Assembly (NCBI GenBank): GCA_020853525.1
Contig: JADYYS010000026.1
Location: 102,333 to 166,332, forward strand
DNA from: Ardenticatenales bacterium
GTDB lineage: Bacteria; Chloroflexota; Anaerolineae; Epilineales; Epilineaceae
Length of the DNA: 64,000 nt
Direction: 5' to 3'
Part shown: positions 52,627 to 61,737 of the stretch, piece after piece
Layout of the letters: every line of letters begins with the position of its first letter
Numbering within the stretch: the first letter of the stretch is position 1
Program-made: the position numbers and the translations under genes
The notes under the pieces: generated by a model
Database searches by the model: none
What the model was told of the DNA's origin: nothing
The model's input: only the letters and a program-made list of their open reading frames with translations

Positions 52627-54873
52627 CTAGAACCCCAGCAACCCCCGCATCCGCCCCGCAATCTCCCCCACCGTCGGCACGACCCCCTCCATCAGCGCCA
52701 AGCTGTACGGCACCGGGCAGTCCGGCGCCCCCACCCGCACCACCGGCGCGTCCAACGCATCGAACGCCTCCTGCGCCACCACCGCCGCGATCTCACCGCC
52801 GAAGCCGGCTGTCAGGTTGTCCTCGTGGACGATCAGGCACCGGCCCGTGCGACGCACGCTCTCGAGCACCGCCGCGCGGTCCCACGGCACGATCGTGCGC
52901 AGGTCGAGGATGTCGACGGACGCTTTCGGGACGCCGTGGCGATCACCGCCGGCCGATTCGGCCTCCCGATCGAGCGCCTCGGCCGCTTCCAGACACCGGT
53001 GCACCATCGCCCCCCACGTCACGACCGTCAGATCGTCCCCCGCCCGCACCCGGTTCGCGACGCCGAACGGAATCGCGTAGTCGTCGCCCGGATAGGGTCG
53101 ACGGGCTTGGGCGCCGAAATACAACGCACGATGCTCCAGGAAGTAAACCGGGTCGTCGCCGCGCAGCGCGGTGCGCAGAAGGCCGACGGCGTCCTCGGCG
53201 TTGGAGGGCATGACGACGCGCCAGCCGAAGCTGTGGGCGAAGACGCTCTCGCCGGAGATGCTGTGCCACGGATCGCCTGTGGCCGGGCTGAACCCGACGG
53301 GCATCCGGACGATGATCGGCGCCGCGAAGCGCCCGTTCGTCCGCCACCGAACCGTGCCGCAGTCGTTCAGCTGCTCCGTCGCCGGGTCGGCGTACTTGCG
53401 GAACTGGATCTCGGGCACCGGGACGAGTCCGGCGTATGCCAAACCCACCGCCCGGCCGATGATCCCCTCCTCCGTCAGCGCCGTGTCGAACACGCGCGCC
53501 GGCCCGTACTTCAGCTGCATGTCGCGCGTCAGCCCGTGCACGCCGCCCTTGACGCCGACGTCCTCGCCGAAGACGACGAGGCGGGGCTGTGCCGTCAGCT
53601 CGGCCTCGAGCGCGAGGCGGATCGCATCGACCATGTTGATCCGGACGGGCTCGGGCGGCTGGGGTGACGTCGCCCAGTCGGCGGTCAGCCCGACGCCCTC
53701 GGGACGCGTGCCGCCGACGACCTGCTCGATGTCGCCGTCCGCCGTCTCCGGCGCGGGCAACGACCCATTCGACGCCGCACCGGCGCGGCGGATCCCGCCG
53801 ACCGACGAGAACACCCGCGTCGCCGCCGTCGCCGGATCGCCGTCCGGTTGTGCCTCCGCCCGCAGCCGCGCCGCCGCGACGTCGGTTTCGACCCGGCTGA
53901 CGAGATCGTCCCAGGCGGACGCGTCCAATCGGCTGGGCACGAGGAACGCCTTGAGCCGCGGCAGCGGATCGCGCGCCTCCTCGGCCTGGCGGGTGGCGTC
54001 GTCCTTGTAGGACTGGTTGTCCTGGATGGAGTGCCCGCACAGCCGCGGCACGGCCAGCCGGAGCAGGCATGGTCCGGCGCCCGAGCGGACGTGTGCGACG
54101 GCCCGGTCGATCAGACCGGCCGCCAGAGCGGGATCCGTGCCGTCGCCGTCGAGGATGAGGACGCCCTCATAGCCGGCCAGGTTGGACGCGATGTTCGCGC
54201 CCGGCGTCTGAAACGTCGAGGGCACGCTGATCGCGTAGCCGTTGTCCTCGATGAGCATCAGGAGCGGCAGCCGGCCGGTGGCGGCCATGTTCAGCGCCGC
54301 CCAGAAGCCCGGTGTCGCGCAGCTGCCGTCGCCGCCGAGCACCACCGCGATCGCGCCGCTCCACTCGGCCTCGCCGAGAATCTCGGAGCGGTAGCGGATC
54401 CCGTGCGCCCAGCCGACCGCCGGCGTGTACTGCGCGCCGACGTCGCCGCTCATCGGCAGGACGGTCTGGCGACCGCGCGGCGGCAACGAGAACACGACGC
54501 CGATGTCGCGGCCGCCGCTCGGCGAGCCGGCGCGGGCCATCGTCGCCGCCATCGCCTCCTCGGGCTCGAGGCCGGCGGTCAGCATGAACGGGCGGGAGCG
54601 GTAGTACACCGTGGCGGCGTCATGCGGGTGGTCGAGCCAGAGGCCGAGCAGCGCCTGGGCCAGCTCGTGGCCGCGCGCCGAGAACTGGTACTTCACGAGC
54701 CCGCTCGGCGCCAGCTCCCGCTCCTCGACGGCGTCGATCGCCCGCGACGTGAGCACCGTCCGGGCGACGGCCGGCCAGTCCACGCGGTCGACGGCGGCGG
54801 AGCGGTCGGGGCCGGCGGGGACGGAAGAGGGCGGAGCGGCGGACGGCGGGGCGGACGGCGGGGCGGTGAACAT
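52627..54873 (-). CDS. 2-oxoacid dehydrogenase E1, fused alpha and beta subunits
   Basis: 748 aa. Residues about 30-370 are the E1-alpha part: the thiamine diphosphate motif GDGSCATPGFWAALNMAATGR...EDNGYAI, and YKDD. Residues about 415-745 are the E1-beta transketolase-type part (MVDAIRLALEAELTAQPRLVVFGEDVG, FDTALTEEGIIGRAVGLAYAG, LDLRTIVPWD, VHEDNLTAGFGGEIAAVV). It is similar to branched-chain 2-oxoacid dehydrogenase E1 (BkdA1-BkdA2). Two genes are thus joined through a 45-residue linker. E2 and E3 are not in the window. GGAG lies before the ATG at 54873. It is convergent with the NTase gene. Confidence 0.9.
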   Translation of the reverse strand: MFTAPPSAPPSAAPPSSVPAGPDRSAAVDRVDWPAVARTVLTSRAIDAVEERELAPSGLVKYQFSARGHELAQALLGLWLDHPHDAATVYYRSRPFMLTAGLEPEEAMAATMARAGSPSGGRDIGVVFSLPPRGRQTVLPMSGDVGAQYTPAVGWAHGIRYRSEILGEAEWSGAIAVVLGGDGSCATPGFWAALNMAATGRLPLLMLIEDNGYAISVPSTFQTPGANIASNLAGYEGVLILDGDGTDPALAAGLIDRAVAHVRSGAGPCLLRLAVPRLCGHSIQDNQSYKDDATRQAEEARDPLPRLKAFLVPSRLDASAWDDLVSRVETDVAAARLRAEAQPDGDPATAATRVFSSVGGIRRAGAASNGSLPAPETADGDIEQVVGGTRPEGVGLTADWATSPQPPEPVRINMVDAIRLALEAELTAQPRLVVFGEDVGVKGGVHGLTRDMQLKYGPARVFDTALTEEGIIGRAVGLAYAGLVPVPEIQFRKYADPATEQLNDCGTVRWRTNGRFAAPIIVRMPVGFSPATGDPWHSISGESVFAHSFGWRVVMPSNAEDAVGLLRTALRGDDPVYFLEHRALYFGAQARRPYPGDDYAIPFGVANRVRAGDDLTVVTWGAMVHRCLEAAEALDREAESAGGDRHGVPKASVDILDLRTIVPWDRAAVLESVRRTGRCLIVHEDNLTAGFGGEIAAVVAQEAFDALDAPVVRVGAPDCPVPYSLALMEGVVPTVGEIAGRMRGLLGF

Positions 54874-54943
54874 CGCGGCACTCCGGCGCGGCAGCGGGGC
54901 GGGGCAAAGGTGGCTGAGGATAGCACAGCCGTTGAGGCTGTTC

Positions 54944-54970
54944 TTGACGCCGCGACCTGCGTGGTATACT
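54944..54970 (+). promoter_or_regulatory. Putative promoter for the CAP-dockerin gene
   Basis: TTGACG (54944-54949) and TATACT (54965-54970) with a 15-base spacer, about 95 bases before the ATG at 55067. Confidence 0.4.
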
Positions 54971-55066
54971 TCCCAACGGCCCCGCTTCACGCCCAGGGCC
55001 TTCAACCGCGTGCCGACGACATCCAATCGTTTGGATGAACCACCGTACCGACGAACGAGGTGGGAC

Positions 55067-55840
55067 ATGGTCCAGAATTCGGTCAAGGGTCACCAGTTCG
55101 ATCTGCGCCGGAGCTGGCTCGCGCTGCCGCTCGTTGCGGCCGCTTTGCTCGTCTTCTTCCAGGCGCAGGCCACATCGGCTTCGGCTCCCGGCGAGCGGAT
55201 CCTGCCGGAGGAGCAGGCCGTTGTCGACCTCGTGAATGCCGAGCGCAAGAAGGCCGGCCAGAAGCCGCTCATCGTGAACTACTCGCTGCAGGAAGCGGCG
55301 TGGGCGCACAACGAGCACATGGTCGCCAGGAAGTGCTTCTCGCACACCGGGTGTGGCGACGGCGCGCCGGGCGACCGCGTTAGGAAGACGGGCTACATGG
55401 CCATCACGGTCGGCGAGAACATCGCACAGGGCCAGCCCGACGCAGCGGCGGTGATGGACAGTTGGATGAACTCCAGCGGCCACCGCAAGAACATTCTGTC
55501 GAACCGATACACGGACATCGGCGTCGCGTACAGCCCGCAGCCCATCGACTTCAGCCCGGTCTGGACCCAGGTGTTCGCTGCGCCGCAGCCCGACTACCGC
55601 ACCGTGACGCCGCCCCGCGCGCCGCAGCCGACGGCGAAGCCGCAGGAGTGCAAGATCGCCGAGGACGTGAACGCAGACCGGATCGTCAACCGCCTCGACG
55701 TCGAGGCCGTGAGCGATCGGTTCCTCGAAACACCGGGCGCCGCCACGTGGGACCCGCGCTACGACGTCGTCCCGAACGGGATGGTCGATCTGTTCGATGT
55801 CTTCGGCGTCGTGAAGGCAATGGGCGCGAGCTGCCCGTAG
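55067..55840 (+). CDS. Secreted CAP-domain protein with dockerin-like C-terminus
   Basis: 258 aa. The signal peptide is at about 15-38. The CAP domain (about 45-170) has VVDLVNAERKKAGQKPL, AHNEHMVARKCFSHTG, VGENIAQG and SWMNSSGHRKNILSNRYTDIGVAY. The C-terminal 60 residues (EDVNADRIVNRLDVEAVSDRF, then PNGMVDLFDVFGVVKAMG) have two calcium-loop-and-helix repeats like type I dockerin, a module that docks on cohesins. GAGGTGGGAC precedes the ATG. It is a second CAP protein unrelated in architecture to that at 12031. Confidence 0.85.
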   Translation: MVQNSVKGHQFDLRRSWLALPLVAAALLVFFQAQATSASAPGERILPEEQAVVDLVNAERKKAGQKPLIVNYSLQEAAWAHNEHMVARKCFSHTGCGDGAPGDRVRKTGYMAITVGENIAQGQPDAAAVMDSWMNSSGHRKNILSNRYTDIGVAYSPQPIDFSPVWTQVFAAPQPDYRTVTPPRAPQPTAKPQECKIAEDVNADRIVNRLDVEAVSDRFLETPGAATWDPRYDVVPNGMVDLFDVFGVVKAMGASCP

Positions 55841-55863
55841 GCCCGACGCAGGTCAGCGCCGTC

Positions 55864-56814
55864 GTGGTGCCCTCCATCCTCGTCCACGGCGGCGCCGGCC
55901 ACCACGCGCCGTCCAGCGTGCCGGCCAAGCGCGCCGCTGCCCGAGCGGCGGCCGACGCCGGCTGGCACGTCCTGCAGCGAGGCGGCTCGGCCCTCGACGC
56001 CGTCGAGGCCGCCGTCCGCCTCCTCGAGGACGATCCGCTGTTCGATGCCGGCTACGGCAGCTACCTGAACCGTGACGGCGAAGTCGAGCTCGACGCGATC
56101 CTCGTGGACGGCGAGACGCTCCGCTTCGGCGCCGTGGCCGCGGTGCACGGCGTGAAGAACCCGATCACGCTGGCCCGCCGGGTGCTGGATGCGTGCCCGC
56201 ACCACCTCCTCGTCGGCGACGGCGCACGCCGTTTCGCCCGCGCGTGCGGCCTGACGGTGCCCGGCCTTGCGCTCGTCGCACCCGATGTGCACGCCCGCTG
56301 GCTGGCCGACCGCGCCGGTACCGCCGCTTCCGAGCCGGACGCGTACGATCGCTTCCGCACGCCCGATGGGCTGCCGGGCGATGTGGCGGGGGCCATGCGC
56401 GGGCCCGCACTGCCCGGCGACACCGTCGGAGCCGTCGCACGCGATACGGCCGGACACTTCGCCGCCGCCACTTCGACCGGCGGGATGCGGGACAAGTGGC
56501 CCGGCCGCGTCGGCGACTCGCCGATCATCGGCAGCGGGGCGTGGGCGGACGACCGGGGCGGCGCCGTGTCGTGCACCGGGCACGGCGAGCTGATCATGCG
56601 CGTCTGTCTGGCCCACCACACCGGCTTGTCGATGTGCCAGGGCGCCACCGCCGAAGATGCCGCGCCGGCGGCTGTCCGCTACCTGGCCGACCGCACCGGC
56701 GGCCAGGCGGGCCTGATCGTGCTCGACGCGACCGGCCGCCCGGGCTGGGCGCGCAACACGCACGCCATGCCGGTCGCCTGGCGCAGCAGCGATGGGGCCG
56801 GCGACGACCTCTGA
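55864..56814 (+). CDS. Isoaspartyl peptidase/L-asparaginase (Ntn hydrolase)
   Basis: 316 aa from GTG 55864 (or GTG 55867). It has the plant-type asparaginase fold: SILVHGGAGH at the start, GGSALDAVEAAVRLLEDDPLFDAGYGS, and the self-cleavage site GDTVGAVARDTAGHFAAATSTGG, where the Thr of GDTVG becomes the N-terminal nucleophile. The precursor should split into alpha and beta chains. It removes isoaspartyl residues or asparagine amide groups. It begins 23 bases after the CAP-dockerin gene, so the two may be co-transcribed. Confidence 0.9.
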   Translation: MVPSILVHGGAGHHAPSSVPAKRAAARAAADAGWHVLQRGGSALDAVEAAVRLLEDDPLFDAGYGSYLNRDGEVELDAILVDGETLRFGAVAAVHGVKNPITLARRVLDACPHHLLVGDGARRFARACGLTVPGLALVAPDVHARWLADRAGTAASEPDAYDRFRTPDGLPGDVAGAMRGPALPGDTVGAVARDTAGHFAAATSTGGMRDKWPGRVGDSPIIGSGAWADDRGGAVSCTGHGELIMRVCLAHHTGLSMCQGATAEDAAPAAVRYLADRTGGQAGLIVLDATGRPGWARNTHAMPVAWRSSDGAGDDL

Positions 56815-56993
56815 CGCGGCCGATGCTGCGGCAACTGACCCTAACGCGACGGCGCGATCGCCGTTATCGCCCCCCGAATCGACCCGCACGCCGGCGGCGC
56901 ACCCGCACCGCGGCGCAAGGGTCGTTCCATTGGGCGATCTTCATTCGGTCATTCGGAGCCGCGGCCGTGCGCGGCCTCCGACCGTGAGGTGGA

Positions 56994-59900
56994 ATGATGG
57001 GGCGTTTCGGCCGAGCAATCCTGGTGGGTCCGCTGTTCGTGATCGGTCTTGCCGCCGGCCTGCTGCCGGCCTCTCTCGGTCGCCAACCGTCCTCCGGCGC
57101 AACGCAGCAGGCCGGTTGGACGATCCTCGACGACGACGGCCCGGCGAATTGCCCGCCGTCCGACGCCGGGCGCGACGTGAACACCGCCTGGTACCGCGTT
57201 GGGCGCGACCAGCTGGCGCTGCGCGTCTGCCTTGCCGGCGCGCCCGGCTGGCCGTCCGCCGGCGGCGCCGTCGTGGACGCGCGCTACAAGTGGCGGATCG
57301 AAACGGATCGCGGCTCGTTCCTGCTCATGCTCGAAGACCGCGACGTCGCGGCCGGCGGTGCGGCGGACTCGGACGGCATGGGCGAGCTGACGCTGCTCGA
57401 CGACCCGAACGGCAACGGCCGCTTCAGCGACGACTGGGCATCGAGCGACCCGCCGGCGTACCTGAACAACGCGATCGGCAGTCCCGCTTGGCGGCGCATC
57501 CGCGCGACTTCCGGCGGGGCCGGCCAGTCGGCCAGCGGCCGCGGGCTGTCGTTCACCCTCGGCGTCGGCACGTGCGGCCCGGTCGTGGACATGACCGTCG
57601 ATCTCGCGCTCATCGGCAACCCGAGCCAGGTCTGCGCCCAATGGGGCACGGACGACGAGGCGCGCAGCCTCGACGGCTCGGCCGCCTGCGACAGCGGGGC
57701 GCGCCGCTGTTTTGCCGTGAACGACGTGCCGACGAGCACGCCGGTGGTCATCGCACCGACGGCCACCAAGGTGCTGCCGACGCGCACTCCGACGCTGGAC
57801 CCGCCGACGGTCGTCCCGCCGGCGACAGCCGAGCCGACGGACACGGATGTCCCGCCGACGTCCACCCGCACCGCCACCCGCACCGCCACGCCCGAGCCCA
57901 CGGACGTCCCGCCGACGCCCACGGACGATCCGCCGACGGCCACGCGCACCGCGACACCCGCGCCGACGGACACGGACGTGCCGCCCACGACGACGCCGAC
58001 GGCCGTCCTGCCGACGGCCACGCGCACCGCAACACCCGCGCCGACGGACACGGACGTGCCGCCCACGACGACGCACACGGCCGTGCCGCCGACGAAGACG
58101 AGCGTGCCGACCGTCACGCAAGCGCCGGTCGAGCCACCCGCCACCGTTCCACCGACGTCGACGCCGGGCAGCGCGATCGATACGCCGACCGTCAAGGCGC
58201 CGTCCGCGACGGTCGCCGTTCCCACCCTCGAGCCGACGCCGACGTCGCCCGTACCGTCGCCGACCGGTCTGCCGTCGGGTACGGCGGCGGCGTCGGCCAC
58301 GTCGCCCCTGCCCACGCCCAACGTCGCCACCGCCACGCGCACCGCAACCGCGGCACCGGTGCCCGTCGTGAGCGCGACGGCGACGACCGGGGGCGGCACG
58401 TCGCCGGGCGCGACGCCGACACGGCGGCCTGGGACGGGATCGATGGACGTACAGACTGTGGCTTTCCGATCGCCGTCGACGCAGGGCCTGCCGGGGCCGT
58501 TCCCGGCCACGGTGTATGCCGTGCTCCTCACGCCGTGGGGCACGCCGGCCATGCCGCCCGTCTCGATGCGGCTTCTGCAGGGCAGCAATGGCTACGCGCA
58601 CTTCTACAATCTCGAACCCGGACAATACCGTGTCTGGATGGACGTGCCCGTCGGCTGGAACCCGATCCCGGGGACGGGACCGAGCCAGTACCTCTGGATC
58701 CAGCCGAACGGTCCGAACTGCCAGGCGCTGTTCCAGTACCAGGCGTGCAGCTACTGCCCGAACGGCGGCCCCGGTGGCCTGCCGCCGGTCCCGCCCGGTC
58801 CGCCGACGCTCGAGCCGCCCGGCGGCTTCCCGACGCCGCCCGCGCCGCCGACCTTCATCCCGCCGCCTCCGACGCCGCGGCCGATCTACAACCAGAGCCC
58901 CGATCGGCCGAACATCGGCGCGTACGCCGCCCTCCCGATCCTGGGCTACCTGGGCAACGATCAGGTCTGCGACGCCTGGATCGAGGCACAGAACGTCGGC
59001 GACCGGCCGGCCAAGGTGCTCGTCCTGGTTTGGGGCGCGCCGGGCTTCTGCCCGCCGCAGTGTGCCGGGCCGCTGAAGGTGGAGTGCTCCGGTCTGCTGG
59101 CTCCCGGCAGCACGTGGAACTTCCTCGGCGCGCAGCTGCCGTCGAGCGCCAAGAGCGGCATGGCGTTCTCGGCGAACACGGACATGATCCAGGGTCCGCA
59201 CGGCCAGGACTACTATGCGGACGCGCTGTGCGAGACGCTGTTCGAGACCGTGGTCGGCAACTGCCACGAGTACCGCCGCTTCTTCCAGGCGTTCACCGAG
59301 GGCGGCTTCTGGAACGGCTTCAACTTCCACTCCCCGCCGTGCCAGCCGATCGCCGTCGAGGTCCTGCGCAAGTGCCCGGGCGACCTGCGGCCGGAGGTGA
59401 ACGTGGCGGCCAGCTACGAGGGTGTCGCCGGCGAGTGGCTCGGCAAGTACGACAGCGTGTACGGCGGCTACGCGTTCTTCGCGCCGTCGCTGTACGCGGC
59501 GCAGGGCGGCTTCAACAGCATCCTCTACATCCAGAACGCCGGCCTCGAGTGCTCGTCCATCGAGATCTGGTTCAAGGCGCAGGACGATTGCCTGCGCAGC
59601 CGGATCTGCGACATCGCGACGCTCGCGCCCGGCGAGACGTACCAGTTCGACGTCGGCGGCTGCATGCCGGCCGGCTGGTACGGCTCCAGCTGGGTGCGAT
59701 CCACCCAGCCGCTGGCGATCGCCGTCGACCACGTGGGCAACGACGTCCTGATGACCTACAACGGCACCCCGAGCGAGCTGAACTACGTCTTCAACGGCGA
59801 GCCGGCTTACACCGTCGGCAGCCAGGTGGCCTACGGGCCGCTCGTCTACTCCGAGTACCAGGGCTGGGACACGGCGGTCATCGTCCAGAACGAGTCCAAG

Positions 59901-60764
59901 GTGGCCGCCGCCAAGGTGAAGGTCTACTTCCAGGACCGCTCGGGAGGGATCATCACGACGGTGGCCGACTGGGTCTGCGCGGGCGGATCGCAGACGTTCT
60001 TCCTGCCGGTGATCGCCGATCTGCCCGGCCACTGGGTCGGCAGCATCCGCGCGGAGAGCCAGGACTGGTTCTCGCCGGGCGCGCCGAACGTGCGGGCGCC
60101 GAACATCGTCGGCGTGGCGCAGCTCGTGAAGTACTCCGACGCGACGCGCACGTCGGCGAACGAGGCGATCGCCTACAACCTGTTCCCGGAGCAGCTGGCG
60201 TACGATTGGCAGCTCGGCAGCGGTCCGGGCGGAACGTACTCGGGGATCGGCCGGATCGGGATCCCGAGCTTCCTGAAGGACTACAAGCGCACCGGCGTCA
60301 CGACCGAGATCGCGATCGCGAACATCGTCCCCAAGCCCGGCTTCACCAACTTCGCGATCTTCATCTACGACCAGAACGGGCTGATCGACTACCTGTGCGA
60401 GATGCTGTCCGAGAAAGAGGTCGAGTACATCAACCTCCAGAGCTGGGGCTTCATCAACAGCGGCTTCAAGGGTTCGGCGATCATCAGCGCCACGTTCTGG
60501 GAACACGACGTCTTCGACCCGCGCGGCGGCTTCACGCGGAACGTCGTCGGTCTGGCGGCGGTCAAGGTGGAGCGCGTCGGCACGGTCCTGGACGCGCCGA
60601 TCCCGGGCGATGAGGCCTCGGGCAACATGGGCTTCCCGATCCCGGGCGCATTCGCGTTCGCGGGGCCGTATGCGCCGGGGTGCCCGGGGCAACCGGCCGC
60701 GCCGCCGCCGTCAGGCGGGCCGGCGCCGACGCCGGGGGGGCCGCCGCCGCCGCCGTTCCCGTAG
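56994..60764 (+). CDS. 1256-aa secreted protein with Pro/Thr-rich stalk, unknown function
   Basis: Starts at one of two adjacent ATGs after GAGG. After a signal peptide (about 7-30) comes a beta-rich domain with four cysteines (about 40-245). A 230-residue Pro-Thr-Ala-rich low-complexity stalk (about 250-480) has repeats of the PTATRTATPAPTDTDVPPTT kind. Next is a carboxypeptidase-regulatory-like beta domain (about 490-590). A large Cys- and Tyr-rich C-terminal region (620-1230) contains at least three similar beta modules (CDAWIEAQNVGDRPAKVLVL, FNSILYIQNAGLECSSIEIWF, TAVIVQNESKVAAAKVKVYF). No catalytic motif, sorting motif or YLPL tail is seen, and the end is Pro/Gly-rich. It is probably an extracellular structural or adhesive protein. 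Confidence 0.65.
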   Translation: MMGRFGRAILVGPLFVIGLAAGLLPASLGRQPSSGATQQAGWTILDDDGPANCPPSDAGRDVNTAWYRVGRDQLALRVCLAGAPGWPSAGGAVVDARYKWRIETDRGSFLLMLEDRDVAAGGAADSDGMGELTLLDDPNGNGRFSDDWASSDPPAYLNNAIGSPAWRRIRATSGGAGQSASGRGLSFTLGVGTCGPVVDMTVDLALIGNPSQVCAQWGTDDEARSLDGSAACDSGARRCFAVNDVPTSTPVVIAPTATKVLPTRTPTLDPPTVVPPATAEPTDTDVPPTSTRTATRTATPEPTDVPPTPTDDPPTATRTATPAPTDTDVPPTTTPTAVLPTATRTATPAPTDTDVPPTTTHTAVPPTKTSVPTVTQAPVEPPATVPPTSTPGSAIDTPTVKAPSATVAVPTLEPTPTSPVPSPTGLPSGTAAASATSPLPTPNVATATRTATAAPVPVVSATATTGGGTSPGATPTRRPGTGSMDVQTVAFRSPSTQGLPGPFPATVYAVLLTPWGTPAMPPVSMRLLQGSNGYAHFYNLEPGQYRVWMDVPVGWNPIPGTGPSQYLWIQPNGPNCQALFQYQACSYCPNGGPGGLPPVPPGPPTLEPPGGFPTPPAPPTFIPPPPTPRPIYNQSPDRPNIGAYAALPILGYLGNDQVCDAWIEAQNVGDRPAKVLVLVWGAPGFCPPQCAGPLKVECSGLLAPGSTWNFLGAQLPSSAKSGMAFSANTDMIQGPHGQDYYADALCETLFETVVGNCHEYRRFFQAFTEGGFWNGFNFHSPPCQPIAVEVLRKCPGDLRPEVNVAASYEGVAGEWLGKYDSVYGGYAFFAPSLYAAQGGFNSILYIQNAGLECSSIEIWFKAQDDCLRSRICDIATLAPGETYQFDVGGCMPAGWYGSSWVRSTQPLAIAVDHVGNDVLMTYNGTPSELNYVFNGEPAYTVGSQVAYGPLVYSEYQGWDTAVIVQNESKVAAAKVKVYFQDRSGGIITTVADWVCAGGSQTFFLPVIADLPGHWVGSIRAESQDWFSPGAPNVRAPNIVGVAQLVKYSDATRTSANEAIAYNLFPEQLAYDWQLGSGPGGTYSGIGRIGIPSFLKDYKRTGVTTEIAIANIVPKPGFTNFAIFIYDQNGLIDYLCEMLSEKEVEYINLQSWGFINSGFKGSAIISATFWEHDVFDPRGGFTRNVVGLAAVKVERVGTVLDAPIPGDEASGNMGFPIPGAFAFAGPYAPGCPGQPAAPPPSGGPAPTPGGPPPPPFP

Positions 60765-60778
60765 CGAACGGGCGGCGC

Positions 60779-61621
60779 TCACCCCCATCCTCCGCTCCAC
60801 ACGATCAACCCCAACCCCACGGCGGCCGTCAGCGCGTACTCCATCACCACCCGTCGCGTCAGCCGACCGGCGAGGTGCTGCTGGGCGACGCCGCAGAAAA
60901 CGTAGAATGCGACGAGAAGGATCCCGCCGCCGCGCAGCGCCGAGAGGCCCTGCAGGTTGAGCCCCCAGGTGATCTCGCCGAGGATGAGCGCCACGACCCC
61001 GGCGTGCACCCACGTGTTCTCCAGCTGCTCCTCGCTGGAGCGCAGGATCTCCAGCGCCAACGGGAACGTGACCAGGCAAACGGCCGGCACGCTGATCAGC
61101 GAGCGCTGATGAAGGCCGTGGATGGCGGCATACAACGCAAGGGCGGCGCCGTACGTCATGAAGTTCAGGCCGAGGCGGGCGGTGCGATAGTGGATGTCGT
61201 CCAGCTGGATCGTGTGGCGCTCGGCGACGATGACGAGCGTGAGCAGCCCGCCGAGGAGGATCACGCTGGCCACCCACTGCGCCACCCAATCACTCGATGC
61301 GGCGTGCAGCCGGGGGATCGCCACGGCGGCGGCCAGCGTCACGAGACACGGGAGGATCCAGAAAGTGGCGGCGAAGCGCGCATCGACGTCGGCGTGGCCG
61401 GACTCGACGCGGACGATCGCGTCCATTCCGACCGCCGTCATCGCGACGACGAGTGCGCCGATCAGCCAGACCCCGTCGACGGCGATCCCAAGCGGCGAAC
61501 CGAGGATGTTCAGTGAGAGCCTGAGCGGCGGGATCGTGGCCAGCGACGCCACGGCGATGCCGGCCAGCACAAGGCTGATCAGCACGACGCTCCGGTCGCC
61601 GGGGGGGGATTCGGCATCCAT
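60779..61621 (-). CDS. Multi-pass membrane protein of unknown function
   Basis: 280 aa with about eight membrane helices and short loops (for example VVLISLVLAGIAVASLATI, WLIGALVVAMTAVGMDAIV, FWILPCLVTLAAAVAIP, VILLGGLLTLVIVA). A conserved-looking loop RHTIQLDDIHYRTARLGLNFMTYG is the only polar stretch of note. No family with known function is recognised; DUF5656-type proteins have similar topology. The ATG at 61621 gives the complete first helix, while the open frame upstream is spurious. It converges with the 1256-aa gene 14 bases away. Confidence 0.65.
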   Translation of the reverse strand: MDAESPPGDRSVVLISLVLAGIAVASLATIPPLRLSLNILGSPLGIAVDGVWLIGALVVAMTAVGMDAIVRVESGHADVDARFAATFWILPCLVTLAAAVAIPRLHAASSDWVAQWVASVILLGGLLTLVIVAERHTIQLDDIHYRTARLGLNFMTYGAALALYAAIHGLHQRSLISVPAVCLVTFPLALEILRSSEEQLENTWVHAGVVALILGEITWGLNLQGLSALRGGGILLVAFYVFCGVAQQHLAGRLTRRVVMEYALTAAVGLGLIVWSGGWG

Positions 61622-61656
61622 GGGGCGCCAAGTGTACGGTGACGCCGTGTGATCGC

Positions 61657-61737
61657 CTAGTACACCACCACCGGACACGCTCGGGGTTGCCACCAGAGCG
61701 CGGAACCCGGAGAGATTCTGCAGTGGTGGTGTGCTAG
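61657..61737. repeat. Palindromic dispersed repeat, copy D
   Basis: 81 bases with inverted ends CTAGTACACCACCAC / GTGGTGGTGTGCTAG (one mismatch). The inner part matches copy C. The right end gives the TAG stop of the flavin reductase gene. Confidence 0.8.

Noticed and set aside
56949..60692. A 1247-codon open frame on the minus strand opposite the large secreted protein
   Set aside because: It is an Arg/Ala/Gly-rich antisense shadow produced by high GC; the plus frame has a signal peptide, domain-like sequence and a ribosome site.
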